From the NCBI GenBank assembly GCA_963801475.1, contig CAWDEX010000001.1, positions 930,001 through 994,000 of the forward strand: 64,000 nucleotides of DNA, in the 5' to 3' direction. This document shows, in pieces, positions 8,035 to 16,823 of the stretch (the first letter of the stretch is position 1; the number at the start of each line of letters is the position of its first letter). Origin of the DNA: DAOMFB01 sp963801475. GTDB taxonomy: Bacteria > Acidobacteriota > Thermoanaerobaculia > UBA5066. The notes beneath the pieces are model-generated. The model was given only the letters and a program-made list of their open reading frames with translations. It made no database searches and had not been told where the DNA came from. The position numbers were made by a program, and so were the translations under genes.

Positions 8035-8614
8035 GGTCGCCGCCGGCTTCCTGGCCGGACTCCTCCTCTGGCATACGGGGACACCGGCGTACAACCGGCT
8101 CCTGGTCGCCGCGTCGGAACCGGTGCTCCGCCTCACGGAACGGCCGGCGGCCACCCGCCTCTACGCCGAAGAGCGGCGGATCGTCGTGGACCGCGCCGAC
8201 TTCGCCTCGAAGTCCGAACGGCCGAGCCTTCCGGGGGACGACCTGACGCTGAACGTCATCCTCCTCCTGGCGCTCTCGGCCACGCGACGCCGTCTCTTTC
8301 GCGACCGGGGCGTGCTCCATCTGCTCGCGGCGCTGGGAGCGCTCGGCCTGACGCACGTGGCTGCCGTCGTCGTCTCCGTGAAGGCGATCTACGCGACGCA
8401 GCTCGGATCCTGGAGCGCCGCCCATTACGGGGCCGTCTCCCGGAGTCTCTGGATCGGCGCGGCGCACTTCTACCGCGTCGCCGGCTGCTGGGCGGTGGCG
8501 TTCGTTCTCTGGTGGGCTGTCGTCCGGCCCGGTGTCAGCGCGGTGTCGCCGCCCGGGCGACCAGGGCGGCGGCGCGGGCCGCGGCGAGCTTCTCGGCCTC
8601 GGGAAAGAGGGTGA
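8018..8614 (+). CDS. exosortase-associated membrane protein
   Basis: 198 residues, GTG start at 8018 inside the exosortase gene, so translation is probably coupled. Hydrophobic helices are visible at about 6-20, 78-90, 100-122 and 150-172, separated by a soluble loop (about 45-75). Position and topology match the partner proteins that accompany exosortase H, whose biochemical role is unknown. The last 27 codons are Arg/Pro/Gly-rich and overlap the 3' end of the convergent protease gene, so this tail is probably not functional sequence. Confidence 0.65.
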   Translation: MGLAPRVAAGFLAGLLLWHTGTPAYNRLLVAASEPVLRLTERPAATRLYAEERRIVVDRADFASKSERPSLPGDDLTLNVILLLALSATRRRLFRDRGVLHLLAALGALGLTHVAAVVVSVKAIYATQLGSWSAAHYGAVSRSLWIGAAHFYRVAGCWAVAFVLWWAVVRPGVSAVSPPGRPGRRRGPRRASRPRERG

Positions 8615-10163
8615 GGGCCTTCCGGAGGACGACGTCTCCTTCGAGGCTCGCCTTGAAGCCGGCGTCCCGCCCGTAGACGGCCGTGAGGAGCTCCTCGCGG
8701 AGCGCGCGGTCGATGACCTTCGGGTCCTTCTCGGCCGTGTACTTTTCCCGCGCGGTCCCGTCCCAACCGAGCTCGGGCTTCGCATCGAGGAAGCGGAAGA
8801 AGTCGTCCCGGACGGCGTCGGTCACCTGGAAATCGCGCGGGACCTCGGGGTGCTGCGCGCGGTAGTGGACGGCGTACTCGAAGAAGAGGCCGCGGGCGTA
8901 CAAGGTCGCCGCGAAGCGCGACAGCGGATCCGGCTTGACGAAGACGTCCGGCGAGATGCCGCCGCCCCCGTGGACCGTCCGGGCGGCGTCCGTCCTGAAG
9001 GTCTCACGGCTCGCGGGTGTTTCAGGCGCCTCCTCGGTGGAGTCCTCGCCTTCCGGCGCGAGGTACTCGAGGACGTCCTTGTAGTCCCGCTGGATGCAGC
9101 GCCCCGACGGCGTGTAGTACTTCGCCGTCGTGAGGGCCAGCCCCGCGCCGTCCGAGAGCGTGAAGACGGACTGGACGAGACCCTTGCCCCAGCTCGTCTG
9201 GCCGACGATGAGGCCGCGGTCGTGATCCTGCACGGCACCCGCCACGATCTCCGAGGCCGAGGCGGAGCCCTTGTTCAGGAGGACGACGACCGGGATGCGG
9301 GCCTTGGTGTTCTTTCCGGGGGCGAAGAAGGTCTGGTCCGAGCCGGCGGCCCGGCCGCGGGTGGAGACGACCTTGTCCCCCTTGGAAAGGAAGAAGTCGG
9401 ACACGCCGACGGCCTGGTCGAGGAGGCCGCCCGGGTTGGAACGGAGGTCGAAGACGAGGCGCTTCATTCCCTGCTTGTCGAGCTTCTCCCAGGCTTCGGC
9501 CAGCTCCTGGGACGAGGTCTGCGTGAAGTCCTTCAGCCGGATGAAGCCCGTCCCGGGCTCGACCATGAAGGCGTAGGCGACCGAGTTCGTCGGGATCTCG
9601 GCGCGGGTGACGGTCATCTGGAGCGGTTCGGGGAGCCCGGGCCGGACGATCGTGATCCGGACCTTCGACCCCTTCGGCCCCTTGAGCTTCCGGACGACGG
9701 CGTCGACGGGAAGGTCGTCGATCGGCTGTCCCTCGACGCGGTCGATGATGTCGCCGGCGCGGATGCCCAGGCGGTCGGCGGGGGAGCCCTCGAGCGGCGT
9801 GATGACGGTGACCCGGCCGTTCCGCTTCGAGATGATGATCCCGAGCCCGTAGAAGGAGCCGCGCTGCTTCTCCTGCATCGCCCCGTACTCCTCGGGCTCG
9901 AGGAAGTTCGTGTGCGGGTCGAGGTTCCCGAGCATCCCCTGGATGGAGGCGTAGACCAGCTTCGAGGGGGCGATGTCGTCGGCGTACCAGGCTCGCATCG
10001 TGGCGAGGAGGTCCGCGTACTCCTTCATCCCGGCGCTCGTGGTGTCGGGCACCGCGACGAGCTTCGGGCCAATCAGCCCTCCGGCAAGGGTCACGGCGGC
10101 GAGGAAGGAGAGCGTCGCGAGGCGACGGCGGAGGGCGGGTCTTTTCGGGGCGGCGTCGGTCAC
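8535..10163 (-). CDS. ctpA: C-terminal processing peptidase (S41A, CtpA/Prc family)
   Basis: Periplasmic serine protease of 542 residues that trims C-termini of exported proteins. N-terminal membrane anchor at about 14-32, helical segment with LDPHTNF (81-87), PDZ domain at about 103-188, and the S41 core from about 195. The catalytic dyad is Ser302 in GSASASE and Lys327 in SWGKG, at the 25-residue spacing found in Prc. A C-terminal extension (about 365-542) follows. Start is GTG at 10163. The gene is divergent from tatA and its 3' end overlaps the exosortase partner gene by 80 bases. Confidence 0.94.
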   Translation of the reverse strand: MTDAAPKRPALRRRLATLSFLAAVTLAGGLIGPKLVAVPDTTSAGMKEYADLLATMRAWYADDIAPSKLVYASIQGMLGNLDPHTNFLEPEEYGAMQEKQRGSFYGLGIIISKRNGRVTVITPLEGSPADRLGIRAGDIIDRVEGQPIDDLPVDAVVRKLKGPKGSKVRITIVRPGLPEPLQMTVTRAEIPTNSVAYAFMVEPGTGFIRLKDFTQTSSQELAEAWEKLDKQGMKRLVFDLRSNPGGLLDQAVGVSDFFLSKGDKVVSTRGRAAGSDQTFFAPGKNTKARIPVVVLLNKGSASASEIVAGAVQDHDRGLIVGQTSWGKGLVQSVFTLSDGAGLALTTAKYYTPSGRCIQRDYKDVLEYLAPEGEDSTEEAPETPASRETFRTDAARTVHGGGGISPDVFVKPDPLSRFAATLYARGLFFEYAVHYRAQHPEVPRDFQVTDAVRDDFFRFLDAKPELGWDGTAREKYTAEKDPKVIDRALREELLTAVYGRDAGFKASLEGDVVLRKALTLFPEAEKLAAARAAALVARAATPR

Positions 10164-10215
10164 GCGGGACCTCCCTGAGATGCGAAGGGTAGCACCCCGG
10201 CCGCGGCCACCCGCC

Positions 10216-10244
10216 TTGACTTCACGCAGCCTGCGGCCGATTCT
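10216..10244 (+). promoter_or_regulatory. possible promoter of tatA-tatC
   Basis: TTGACT (10216-10221), a 17-base spacer, then GATTCT (10239-10244). The -35 is good and the -10 is weak (three of six). It sits 31 bp upstream of the tatA ATG, in the gap shared with divergent ctpA. Confidence 0.4.
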
Positions 10245-10274
10245 CGGGCCGGCGCGGAAGGAGGCGCCGCACCG

Positions 10275-10547
10275 ATGGGCAACCTCGGCATGCCCGAGTT
10301 GATTCTCATCCTGGCCCTCGCACTGCTCCTCTTCGGCCCGAAGAAGCTCCCCGAAATCGGCAAGCAGGTCGGCAAGGCCCTCGGAGAATTCAAGCGGACG
10401 TCCAACGATCTGAAGCGGACCATCGAGGACGAGATGGACCGGGCGACGAAGGAGACCCCCTCCGCCGAGCCGCCGCCGACGGGGACCACGCCGGCGTCCG
10501 ACGCGCCGAAGTCCGCCCCGGAGAGCGGACCGGTCAAGCCTTCGTGA
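10275..10547 (+). CDS. tatA: TatA/E-family twin-arginine translocase subunit
   Basis: 90 residues. One short N-terminal membrane helix (about 7-21) is followed by FGPKKLPEIG and an amphipathic helix (about 22-60), the defining TatA pattern. The tail is charged and Pro-rich. It forms the protein-conducting element for folded, twin-arginine substrates. ATG start after GGAAGGAGG. The stop overlaps the tatC start, so the two are coupled. No separate tatB is nearby, so this protein may serve both roles, as in minimal TatAC systems. Confidence 0.93.
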   Translation: MGNLGMPELILILALALLLFGPKKLPEIGKQVGKALGEFKRTSNDLKRTIEDEMDRATKETPSAEPPPTGTTPASDAPKSAPESGPVKPS

Positions 10548-11311
10548 TCGACCGACGCTCCGGCGGAGATCCGGAGGACGATCTTCCGCGGATGACTTTC
10601 CTCGAGCATCTCGAGGACCTCCGCCAGCGCCTCGTCTGGTCGTTCCTCGCCGTCGCCGTCGGCTTCCTCGTCTGCTGGTGGCGGGCCAAGGAGGTGTTCC
10701 AGTTCCTGTCGGCCCCGGTGCTGAAGGCGCTCCCGCAGGGGACGAAGCTGGCCTACACGCAGCTCACCGAGCCCTTCATGCTCTACATCAACGTCGCGCT
10801 GATCGCGGGCATCTTCGTGGCGAGCCCCGTTCTCCTCTGGCAGCTCTGGCTGTTCGTCGCCCCGGGGCTCTACAAGCACGAGAAGCGATGGGTCCTCCCG
10901 TTCGTCGTCTCGTCCGTGATCTTCTTCGTCGGGGGCGGCTACTTCGGCTACGCGGTGGCCTTCCCCATGGTGGCGAACTTCCTCGTCTCGACGGGCGAGG
11001 ACTTCATGCCCGTCCTGAAGATCGAGGACTATCTGGACATCGTCACGAAGATCCTGTTCGGGATGGGCATCGTCTTCGAGACGCCGCTCCTCATCTTCTT
11101 CCTCGCGCGGATCGGCGTCGTGGACGAGAAGTGGCTTCTCGCCAAGTTCCGGTACGCCGTCCTTATCATCTTCGTCATCGCGGCCGTCATCACGCCGACG
11201 CCCGACATCCCGACGCAGTGCGCGTTCGCCCTCCCCATGTGCGCGCTCTACCTGCTCGGCGTCGGCCTCGCCTGGGCCTTCAAGAAGCGGGACGGCGGGA
11301 AATCGGCCTGA
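10544..11311 (+). CDS. tatC: Sec-independent protein translocase TatC
   Basis: 255 residues with six membrane helices. The N-terminal cytosolic motif FLEHLEDLRQRL (about 13-24), which binds the twin-arginine signal, is clear, as is the conserved TPTPDI near the end. It recognises Tat substrates and recruits TatA. The GTG start at 10544 lies in the overlap GTGA with the tatA stop. No obvious terminator follows before the convergent kinase gene at 11411; the 99-bp gap is otherwise featureless. Confidence 0.95.
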   Translation: MIDRRSGGDPEDDLPRMTFLEHLEDLRQRLVWSFLAVAVGFLVCWWRAKEVFQFLSAPVLKALPQGTKLAYTQLTEPFMLYINVALIAGIFVASPVLLWQLWLFVAPGLYKHEKRWVLPFVVSSVIFFVGGGYFGYAVAFPMVANFLVSTGEDFMPVLKIEDYLDIVTKILFGMGIVFETPLLIFFLARIGVVDEKWLLAKFRYAVLIIFVIAAVITPTPDIPTQCAFALPMCALYLLGVGLAWAFKKRDGGKSA

Positions 11312-11410
11312 GGGGCGCCGCCCGCGAGTCCGGCGCAGCCCGACGCGCCGGCCGAGGCGAAAACCGCGTCCTCGCCGACCGGAAAGGGGCCACTCAATCT
11401 GCCGCTCCGG

Positions 11411-14227
11411 CTATCTCTTCAAGAGCGCGGACGCCGCGAGCCTTCGGGCGTCGCGCGTCTTGGGGTGATCCGCGCCGAGCGTCGGCTCCAGGTGCCGGAG
11501 GGCCGCCGCGCCGGCAGCCCGCGCCTCCTCGAGCCGGCCCTGCGCCTGAAGGGCGCGGCCCGTCGTCAGATGGGAACGGCCGATGCTGCCGGACGGCGCG
11601 TCGGAGGGAGCGGTCTGCTGTTCCATGGCGAAAACTCTCCCGGCGTCCGCCCGGGCTTCGTCGAAGCGCCCGGCCGCGAGATTCAGGTCGGCCCGACGGA
11701 GCAGGAACCGGGGCAAGTAGTCCAGGCGCTGCGAATTCGACTCCATGAGGGCGATCGCCCGATCGGCTTCCGCGACGGCCGTCGAATGATCGCCCCGTCC
11801 CGAGGCGATCTGCGCCCGGTACATGGGAAGAATGGCGAAGGCGATGTGTGTAGCGGGCATCATCCGTCTCCATCTCGACTCGAGCTCGACGAGAAGCCCG
11901 GCCGCACGGGTGAAGTCGTGCTGCTCGATCGAGACACCGAGGCGGACAGAGAGCGCCTGGTTGACCACGATCTCGTCCTGCGCCTCCCGGGCCTTCGCGC
12001 AGGCCCGTTCGGCGAGACGCCTCGCCTCCGGCAGGCGATCGAGCTCGACGAGCACCCGGGCGAGGTTGTTCAGCAGCATCGGCGAGACGCCGCGATCCGC
12101 AGCGTCCGCGCTGCCGATCTCCATCGCCCGCCGGAACAGGCGCTCGGCCTCGAGCGGCCGGCCCAGGGCCTGAACGGCGAGCCCCCAGTTGTTCAGCAGC
12201 GTGCCCGCCCGCTCCGTGTCGTCCCGCCCGAGGGCGGACAGCTTCGCGAACGTCTCCTGGAAGGCGGCGGCCGATTCACGATTGCGCCCCGCCATGCGGT
12301 AGGCCTCTGCGAGATCCATCGAGACGTTCTGATCCGCCAGCGGAGAGCCCTGCCCCGACTCCTTCAGAAGGCGCTGCGCGGTGAGCGCGCGCTCGACCGC
12401 GAGCGACGCGTCTCCGCCCTCGCGCGCGACGTAGCTTGCTCGAAGGAGAACGTAGACGCGGTTAAGCACGTACTCCGGTGCGTCGCCGAGCTGGTTCAGC
12501 GCCTCCTGAATCAGGACTTCCGCCCGCTGAAACTCGCCTGCGAGGGCGATGGCGCCCGCGAGGGCCGCGGCGGACTTGGCCCGAACGGAGCGATCGGAGA
12601 CGGTCCTCGAAAGCTCGTAGGCTCGTCCGAGCAGCTCGCGGGCCTTTCCTTCCTGGTCGTGCAGCTCGTACTGGTTGCCGATCGCGGTGAGCAGCTCCAC
12701 CCGGTTCTCTCCGGAGCCGGCCGTTTCCCGGTCCACGATCCGCTCGGCGCGCGCCATCAGGTCGCCGACGGTGAAGGGCTTGCCCAGGGGCGCGGCGTCC
12801 GAGAGGAGGAAGTTGTTCAGGTCGTTGAGGGACTCCGCGCGGGAGAGCTGTCGCAAGGCGAAGTCCCGCTGCGTGTTGGCGACGCGGGCTTCTTCGTCGG
12901 CCCGGCTGCGCTGCGCCTCGGCCAGCGCGGCGAGCCGCGTAGCCCGCCGCGCCTGGGTGACCGTGCCGGCCAGGCCGGCCGCCACGGCGAGGCCGGCCAG
13001 CCCGGCCAGCGCCACGGCCGCGCGGTGCCGGCGAACGAACTTCGCCGCACGGTACGCGAGCGAGTCCGGTCTCGCGCTGATCGGATCGTGATCGAGATAG
13101 CGCCGGATGTCGTCGGCAAGGGCTGTGACGGACGCATACCGCTCGTCGGCGCTCTTCTTGAGCGCCTTGGCCACGATGGTGTCGAGGTCCCCCTTGAGGA
13201 TGCGGTGGAGGCCGTCGGGCGTCGTCGCCCGCAGGGCGGCGGTCTTCGCGAGCGCGTCCGGACTCCGCGATCTGGTGTCGTTGACAACGTCGGAGAGATG
13301 TTCCGGCTCCGTGTCCACGATGGCCTTGAGGAGATCGACGGGAGAGGGGAGGGCCGCCTCCGCGGGGTGTCGTCCCCCCAGGATTACGTAGAGCAGCACC
13401 CCCAGGGAGTAGACGTCGGTCGCCGTCGTGATCGGCCCTCCGGTCACCTGCTCGGGAGCGGCATATTCGGGCGTCAGGACCCGTCCGCCGTCCCGCGTCA
13501 GAGCCGTCGCCTCGCCCGACGGCTCCTCGCCTTCGAGCAGCTTCGCGATGCCGAAGTCGAGGAGCTTCACCTGTCCATCCGTCCCGACGAGAACGTTCGA
13601 GGGTTTGATGTCCCGATGCACGATCAGATTGGCATGGGCATGAGCCACAGCGGCCAGCACGTCGAGGAATAGACGGAGGCGCGCCTCGACGCCGAGGCTC
13701 TTTCCGTCGCAAGAACGGTCGATCTGTTCTCCCTCGACGTACTCCAGCACGAGATAGGGCTGCCCGCTGGCCGAGACGCCCGCGTCGACGAGACGCGCAA
13801 TGTGGGGGTGAGCGAGGCGGGCCAGGATGTTGCCCTCGCGCCTGAAGCGCTCCTCGCCGGCGCGACCGACGAGGTTCGCGTTCAGGAGCTTCACGGCCGC
13901 CTTCCCTTCGAACCGCCCGTCACTTCGCCTGGCCAACCAGACGTTTCCCATTCCCCCCTGGCCGATCAGGGAGATCAGCCTGTACGCGCCGACCGTCTGA
14001 CCGGCCGGCACCGCCACCGCCGGCGGGCGCGGAGGGGCCTCTTCGAGGAAGCCCTCCCGACTCAGTTGGCTGCGCTCCTCGAGCAGCGATTCCAGGTCTG
14101 CGGCCAGCGCCGGATCCTGGACGCGCAGGGTTTCGAGCCAGGCAACGCGCTCTTGATCCGGCATCTCCAGCGCGCGGTCGAGATAGGGACTGACGACTCG
14201 CCAGCGATCTCCGCTCAGTACGGACAT
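11411..14227 (-). CDS. receptor-like Ser/Thr protein kinase with TPR-type tail
   Basis: 938 residues. The PknB-type kinase domain (about 82-370) has the Gly-loop GQGGMG (89-94), Lys113 in AVK, HRDIKPSN (Asp206), DFG (224-226) and APE (257-259), so it should be active. A membrane helix follows (about 395-420, Ala/Gly/Leu-rich). The rest is alpha-helical with TPR-like units that would lie outside the membrane. Such kinases are commonly paired with an ECF sigma gene; here only a remnant of one lies 4 bp upstream. Signal and substrates unknown. Confidence 0.9.
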   Translation of the reverse strand: MSVLSGDRWRVVSPYLDRALEMPDQERVAWLETLRVQDPALAADLESLLEERSQLSREGFLEEAPPRPPAVAVPAGQTVGAYRLISLIGQGGMGNVWLARRSDGRFEGKAAVKLLNANLVGRAGEERFRREGNILARLAHPHIARLVDAGVSASGQPYLVLEYVEGEQIDRSCDGKSLGVEARLRLFLDVLAAVAHAHANLIVHRDIKPSNVLVGTDGQVKLLDFGIAKLLEGEEPSGEATALTRDGGRVLTPEYAAPEQVTGGPITTATDVYSLGVLLYVILGGRHPAEAALPSPVDLLKAIVDTEPEHLSDVVNDTRSRSPDALAKTAALRATTPDGLHRILKGDLDTIVAKALKKSADERYASVTALADDIRRYLDHDPISARPDSLAYRAAKFVRRHRAAVALAGLAGLAVAAGLAGTVTQARRATRLAALAEAQRSRADEEARVANTQRDFALRQLSRAESLNDLNNFLLSDAAPLGKPFTVGDLMARAERIVDRETAGSGENRVELLTAIGNQYELHDQEGKARELLGRAYELSRTVSDRSVRAKSAAALAGAIALAGEFQRAEVLIQEALNQLGDAPEYVLNRVYVLLRASYVAREGGDASLAVERALTAQRLLKESGQGSPLADQNVSMDLAEAYRMAGRNRESAAAFQETFAKLSALGRDDTERAGTLLNNWGLAVQALGRPLEAERLFRRAMEIGSADAADRGVSPMLLNNLARVLVELDRLPEARRLAERACAKAREAQDEIVVNQALSVRLGVSIEQHDFTRAAGLLVELESRWRRMMPATHIAFAILPMYRAQIASGRGDHSTAVAEADRAIALMESNSQRLDYLPRFLLRRADLNLAAGRFDEARADAGRVFAMEQQTAPSDAPSGSIGRSHLTTGRALQAQGRLEEARAAGAAALRHLEPTLGADHPKTRDARRLAASALLKR

Positions 14228-14231
14228 GGCC

Positions 14232-14420
14232 TCAGGACAGGGCCGCTTGCCGGATCGCGCGGTGGAGGCAGATGCGGGCCTTCTCCCAGTGGCGATTCAC
14301 GGCGCGCTCCGACACGCCGCGCTTCTTGGCCCGGCTTCTGCGCGAATGGTCGACGGTGCGACCGCGCAGGACTCTTGCGGGCGTAGGACGTGAAGCGCCC
14401 ACGGTCGGGAAAGACCGCAC
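14232..14420 (-). pseudogene. remnant of an ECF sigma factor (region 4 only)
   Basis: The last 30 or so codons before the kinase gene read KKRGVSERAVNRHWEKARICLH. This is the helix-turn-helix end of ECF sigma factors of the kinase-linked group (usual form SxRTVxRxWxxARAWL). Codons upstream (MRSFPTVGASRP...) do not resemble sigma regions 2 or 3, and no other frame in 14421-14563 continues the homology. A normal member has about 180-200 residues. I infer a deletion of the 5' part. Its stop is 4 bp before the kinase ATG, the usual spacing of an intact sigma-kinase pair. Confidence 0.6.
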
Positions 14421-14563
14421 CCTTACGGCGAACGACGGATCCCCTGACCATGAGCGACGGCAATTGAGATTCTATATCACTTAAAGATGCCTCCCGCCCG
14501 TCGTCTTTCGCCGGCCGTTTTCGATCTATTGGTTGAGGGAACGATACGGCGGAGGGACCGAGA

Positions 14564-16159
14564 ATGAACAAGCAAATGTCGGCTCTTACTCGTTGCACGG
14601 GTCTCTGGCTCTTCGTCGGTCTGGCTGTCTTGGGTCCTCCCGCGATGGGCCAGTTGATCGACCAGACGCAGGCTCCGAACGTGGCGAATGACGGCATCAA
14701 CAAGTCTCTCGCCGAGCAGGTGGGCGCGGGTCGCGGCGACTGGTCGACGCCGGGCTCGTCGTCGTTCCTCATCAGCCGCGATCCGTTCCGAGCGATCCGT
14801 CGCGGTCGACAGCTTTTCCAGCGGAAGTTCACGCGACTCCAGCAGCAGGGGCCCGCGGTGCAGGACGGACTCGGAGACATCAATACGACGATCGCTATCG
14901 GGGCCGGCCTCGCGGACAATTGTGCCGGCTGCCATGGCCGTCCGCGCGGAGCCGCCGGCACTGGAGGAGACGTGGTGACCCGCCCCGACAGCCGGGATGC
15001 GCCGCATCTTTTCGGCCTGGGGTTGAAAGAGATGCTGGCCGACGAGATCACGGCCGAGCTTCGCCGGATCCGAACGGACGCCATCCTCGCCGCTCAGAGT
15101 CGTGGCCGCGCGGTGACGAGGAAGCTCTTGGCGAAAGGGATCGACTACGGATTGATCACGGCCTTGCCGAATGGTTCAGTTGACGCCTCTCGGGTCCAGG
15201 GTGTCGATTCTGATCTCCGCGTTCGGCCCTTCTTCGCGCATGGGGGGACGATCTCGATTCGCGAGTTCGTCGTCGGTGCCTTCCACGGGGAGATGGGAAT
15301 GGACACGGCCGACCCCGACCTCGCGAGGGCGAGCGCCGGAGGTCAGGTCGTCACCGCAGCCGGCATGCTCCTTGACGGCCGCTTCGACCGCATCGAGGCG
15401 CCTCCGATCCCCAATCCGTCCTTTGATCCGAACGGAAATGTGTCCGGGAACGAGATCCCCTCGGCTCTCGTCGACTATCTCGAGTTCTACCTGCTGAACT
15501 ACTTCAAACCTGCCACGTACGAGCAATCCGAGACCACCCGCAAGGGGTTCCGCGCAATGCGGAGGATCGGGTGTACTTCGTGTCACGTCCCGGATCTCCA
15601 GATTGACCGAGACCGCCGCGTGGCCGACGTCGAGACCGTTTACGATCCCGATCGCGGGATCTTGAACCGTCTGTTTGCAACGGCGACGCCGCTCTTTGAC
15701 TCTGTGGCCGATGGCAGCGCCTATCCGGCCCTGAAACGCCCGAAGCTCCGGCCGTTCCTCGTCAGGAACATCTTCACCGACTTCAAGCGCCATGACCTGG
15801 GTCCCAACTTTCACGAGCGAAACTGGGACGGAAGCCTGCAGAAGGAATTCCTGACCAGGCCGCTCTGGGGTGTGGCAAATCGGGCCTCCTACGGACATGA
15901 CGGGCGAAGCATCAATCTCACCGAAGTCATCCTCCGACATGGTCAGGAGGCTGAGAATGCTCGGGACGCATTCGCCGAACTGGAAGGCGAAGAGCGACAA
16001 GCGATCCTGGCATTCCTGAACTCTCTGGTGCTGTTTCCGCCGGACGATACGGCTTCCAATCTGGATCCCGGCAACCGGTCTACGCCCTCCTTCCCGCAGT
16101 TCGGCCACGGCAGCATCAAGCTGACGGCGCTGTTCAACGATCCGGCCGACAGGGAGTGA
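14564..16159 (+). CDS. di-haem cytochrome c-type oxidoreductase (DUF1111/DHOR family)
   Basis: 531 residues, exported (hydrophobic segment about 13-29). Two haem c sites are visible: CAGCH at 120-124 and CTSCH at 337-341. The segment HLFGLGLKEMLADE after the first haem is typical of the DUF1111 'thiol oxidoreductase' family related to di-haem peroxidases. Members act in the periplasm as redox enzymes; the substrate is unknown. ATG start at 14564 after GGAGGGACCGAG. It is transcribed away from the kinase gene and converges on efp. Codon choice is a little less GC-rich than in neighbours. Confidence 0.88.
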   Translation: MNKQMSALTRCTGLWLFVGLAVLGPPAMGQLIDQTQAPNVANDGINKSLAEQVGAGRGDWSTPGSSSFLISRDPFRAIRRGRQLFQRKFTRLQQQGPAVQDGLGDINTTIAIGAGLADNCAGCHGRPRGAAGTGGDVVTRPDSRDAPHLFGLGLKEMLADEITAELRRIRTDAILAAQSRGRAVTRKLLAKGIDYGLITALPNGSVDASRVQGVDSDLRVRPFFAHGGTISIREFVVGAFHGEMGMDTADPDLARASAGGQVVTAAGMLLDGRFDRIEAPPIPNPSFDPNGNVSGNEIPSALVDYLEFYLLNYFKPATYEQSETTRKGFRAMRRIGCTSCHVPDLQIDRDRRVADVETVYDPDRGILNRLFATATPLFDSVADGSAYPALKRPKLRPFLVRNIFTDFKRHDLGPNFHERNWDGSLQKEFLTRPLWGVANRASYGHDGRSINLTEVILRHGQEAENARDAFAELEGEERQAILAFLNSLVLFPPDDTASNLDPGNRSTPSFPQFGHGSIKLTALFNDPADRE

Positions 16160-16183
16160 CGCCGAGGGCGGCGAATCCCCGCG

Positions 16184-16762
16184 CTACCGCCGCTTCTCGC
16201 CCTTCGCCCGCTCGACGTAGGTGGCGTCCTCGACCTTCACGCGGATCGTCTCGCCCGCCGCGATGAAGGGCGGCACGAGGATCGTGAGGCCGTTCTCGAG
16301 GCGCGCGTCCTTCCAGACGCTGTCCTGGCCCTGCGTGTGAAGGGGCACGGACGTCGATTCCACGCGGATCTCCACGATCTCGGGAAGGGTCACGCCGATC
16401 GGGCGCCCCTCGCAGAACTCCACGGGGACGGCCATTTCGGGCGTCAGGAAAGCCGCGGACTTCCCGAGGAGGGTGTTCTCGACCTCCGTCTGCTCGAACG
16501 TCACGGGGTTCATGAAGGTGGACGTGTCGGCATCCCCGTAGAGGAACTGAAGGGCCTGCTTCTCGAGCTCGACGGCCTCGATCGGCTCTTCGGCGCGGAA
16601 GCGCCACTCGCGCTGCGTTCCCCTCCTCACGTTTTGGAGACGGGCGTGCGTGACGCCCCCCATCTTCCCGCCTCCGCCGTGGTACTCCGCGGCGAGGACC
16701 TTCCAGACTTCGCCGGAAAGGCGGAGGGCCGTGCCGGCCCGGAGCTGGGATGCGACGAGCAT
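16184..16762 (-). CDS. efp: elongation factor P, variant loop
   Basis: Ribosome-binding factor that relieves stalling at proline stretches. 192 residues, full length for the family: KOW-like domain (about 1-65), OB domain (about 66-130) and C-terminal OB domain (about 131-188). The start is ATG at 16762 after GGGAGGAGG; the longer upstream frame is not supported. Lys33 aligns with the modified Lys34 of E. coli EF-P, but the loop reads GGGGKMGG instead of PGKG. The end VEDATYVERAK matches the usual EF-P terminus. It is the last gene of the kdsD-kdsC-efp run. Confidence 0.9.
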   Translation of the reverse strand: MLVASQLRAGTALRLSGEVWKVLAAEYHGGGGKMGGVTHARLQNVRRGTQREWRFRAEEPIEAVELEKQALQFLYGDADTSTFMNPVTFEQTEVENTLLGKSAAFLTPEMAVPVEFCEGRPIGVTLPEIVEIRVESTSVPLHTQGQDSVWKDARLENGLTILVPPFIAAGETIRVKVEDATYVERAKGEKRR

Positions 16763-16823
16763 CGCGCCTCCTCCCTCTCGCCCGTGCCGCCCCCGGGGGC
16801 GGCGGAGCCACTCCCCGGCGCGG

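Noticed and set aside
11465..13672. A 735-codon plus-strand frame
   Set aside because: Antisense to the kinase gene with intact catalytic motifs.
14215..15084. A 289-codon minus-strand frame across the kinase leader
   Set aside because: It overlaps the di-haem oxidoreductase in antisense and does not continue the sigma-factor similarity.
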